This document shows, in pieces, positions 63,546 through 64,000 of a DNA stretch of 64,000 nt. The notes beneath the pieces are model-generated. The model did not search any database. It was given only the letters and a program-made list of their open reading frames with translations, and was not told the origin of the DNA. Position numbers and translations under genes: made by a program. Source of the stretch: Fragum whitleyi (Eukaryota; Mollusca; Bivalvia; Cardiida; Cardiidae); assembly GCA_948146395.1 (NCBI GenBank), contig OX411558.1:36202350-36266349 (forward strand), in the 5' to 3' direction. How positions within the stretch are numbered: position 1 is the first letter of the stretch; each line of letters starts with the position of its first letter.

Positions 63546-63769
63546 AAAGGAAGAAAATGATACGGACCATACAGCCGACTGATGGACGCACAGGCGAACA
63601 CTTATACACTCAAGACAGTTTTTATATTATTTTTCAAATGAATTCTGATCCATTTGAGTTATCAATTACATTTTTTATTAAAAGTGTCGCACAGTGGACC
63701 TCAACAATTGATTTGTCCATGATAAAAAGCTATTTTCGCAGGGAAGTCTTTAACTTCATGAGTTGAAAT

Positions 63770-64000
63770 ATTTGGACGAAGTTCAATTGTGATTTCGACC
63801 TTTGTGACTCCAAAATTGGGCACTTTTCGGGTCATTGACAGCATTTGTGTCAAGTTTTATGATTTGGGTCAAAATGATTGTTCAGTTAGAGTGGAAACTG
63901 TTAACTGTTAAAATTTACTGATGACCGTGACATGTATGACCACAAAACAATAGGGCATTTCGTTGGGTCATGGGCAATATTTGTGTAAAGTTTCGTTATT
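63770..64000 (+). mobile_element. Tandem-core element cut by the window end
   Basis: AATTGGGCACTTTTCGGGTC, AATAGGGCATTTCGTTGGGT and AAGTTTTATGATTTGGGTC match the ~165 bp unit at 8145-9112. At least one and a half units are present. Confidence 0.65.

Overview
This window looks like non-genic, repeat-dense nuclear DNA from an invertebrate animal, most likely a bivalve mollusc. The base composition is AT-rich. No intact long reading frame exists; almost every frame over 60 codons is short, opens with a non-ATG codon, or runs through simple repeat. There are tRNA-headed SINEs, one carrying a core that resembles the Nin-type SINE domain, and many elements built from ~150 bp tandem units ending in GACGGACGGACG-like tracts. 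Those elements are typical of bivalve genomes as I know them; the taxonomic call is inference.

The best-supported functional genes are three elongator tRNA-Met(CAT) genes on the minus strand (44685-44774, 47358-47449, 50160-50251). Each is split by a 17 or 19 nt intron at the canonical 37/38 position, and each sits 3' of a related ~270 bp repeat block, so the cluster probably grew by local duplication of a ~2.5-3 kb unit. The only protein-coding signals are remnants: a frameshifted LINE reverse transcriptase (48035-48470, minus), a first exon of a PIF/Harbinger-type transposase inside a TIR-bounded element (16486-17730), a possible transposase fragment in a hAT-like element (17843-19843), and one candidate exon of 39-bp repeats ending in a splice donor (9385-9771, minus).

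Layout. 1-16 kb: SINEs, TTAA-flanked piggyBac-like MITEs, foldback hairpins, tandem-core elements. 16.5-21.3 kb: three larger TIR elements in a row (Harbinger-like, hAT-like, and a TA-flanked element). 21.5-32 kb: more hairpins, two pogo/mariner-like MITEs, and a five-unit 155-bp array. 32-37 kb: an inverse-orientation 155-bp array and a motif cluster around AGTTCTTGAAC. 37.17-39.90 kb: a 2.73-kb element with ~74-bp TIRs and a 5-bp target duplication. 40-50.3 kb: MITEs, tandem-core elements and the tRNA-Met cluster with its minisatellite. 50.56-62.78 kb: a direct segmental duplication of ~6 kb (copy A 50557-56535, copy B 57566-62782), each copy holding a long GT/GA-rich tract and the same nested hairpins. 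63-64 kb: further tandem-core elements.

The recurring theme is self-complementary DNA. At least six dispersed families of short foldback elements have arms that match each other within a copy better than they match other copies. With no tools, boundaries are read by eye and identities are approximate.
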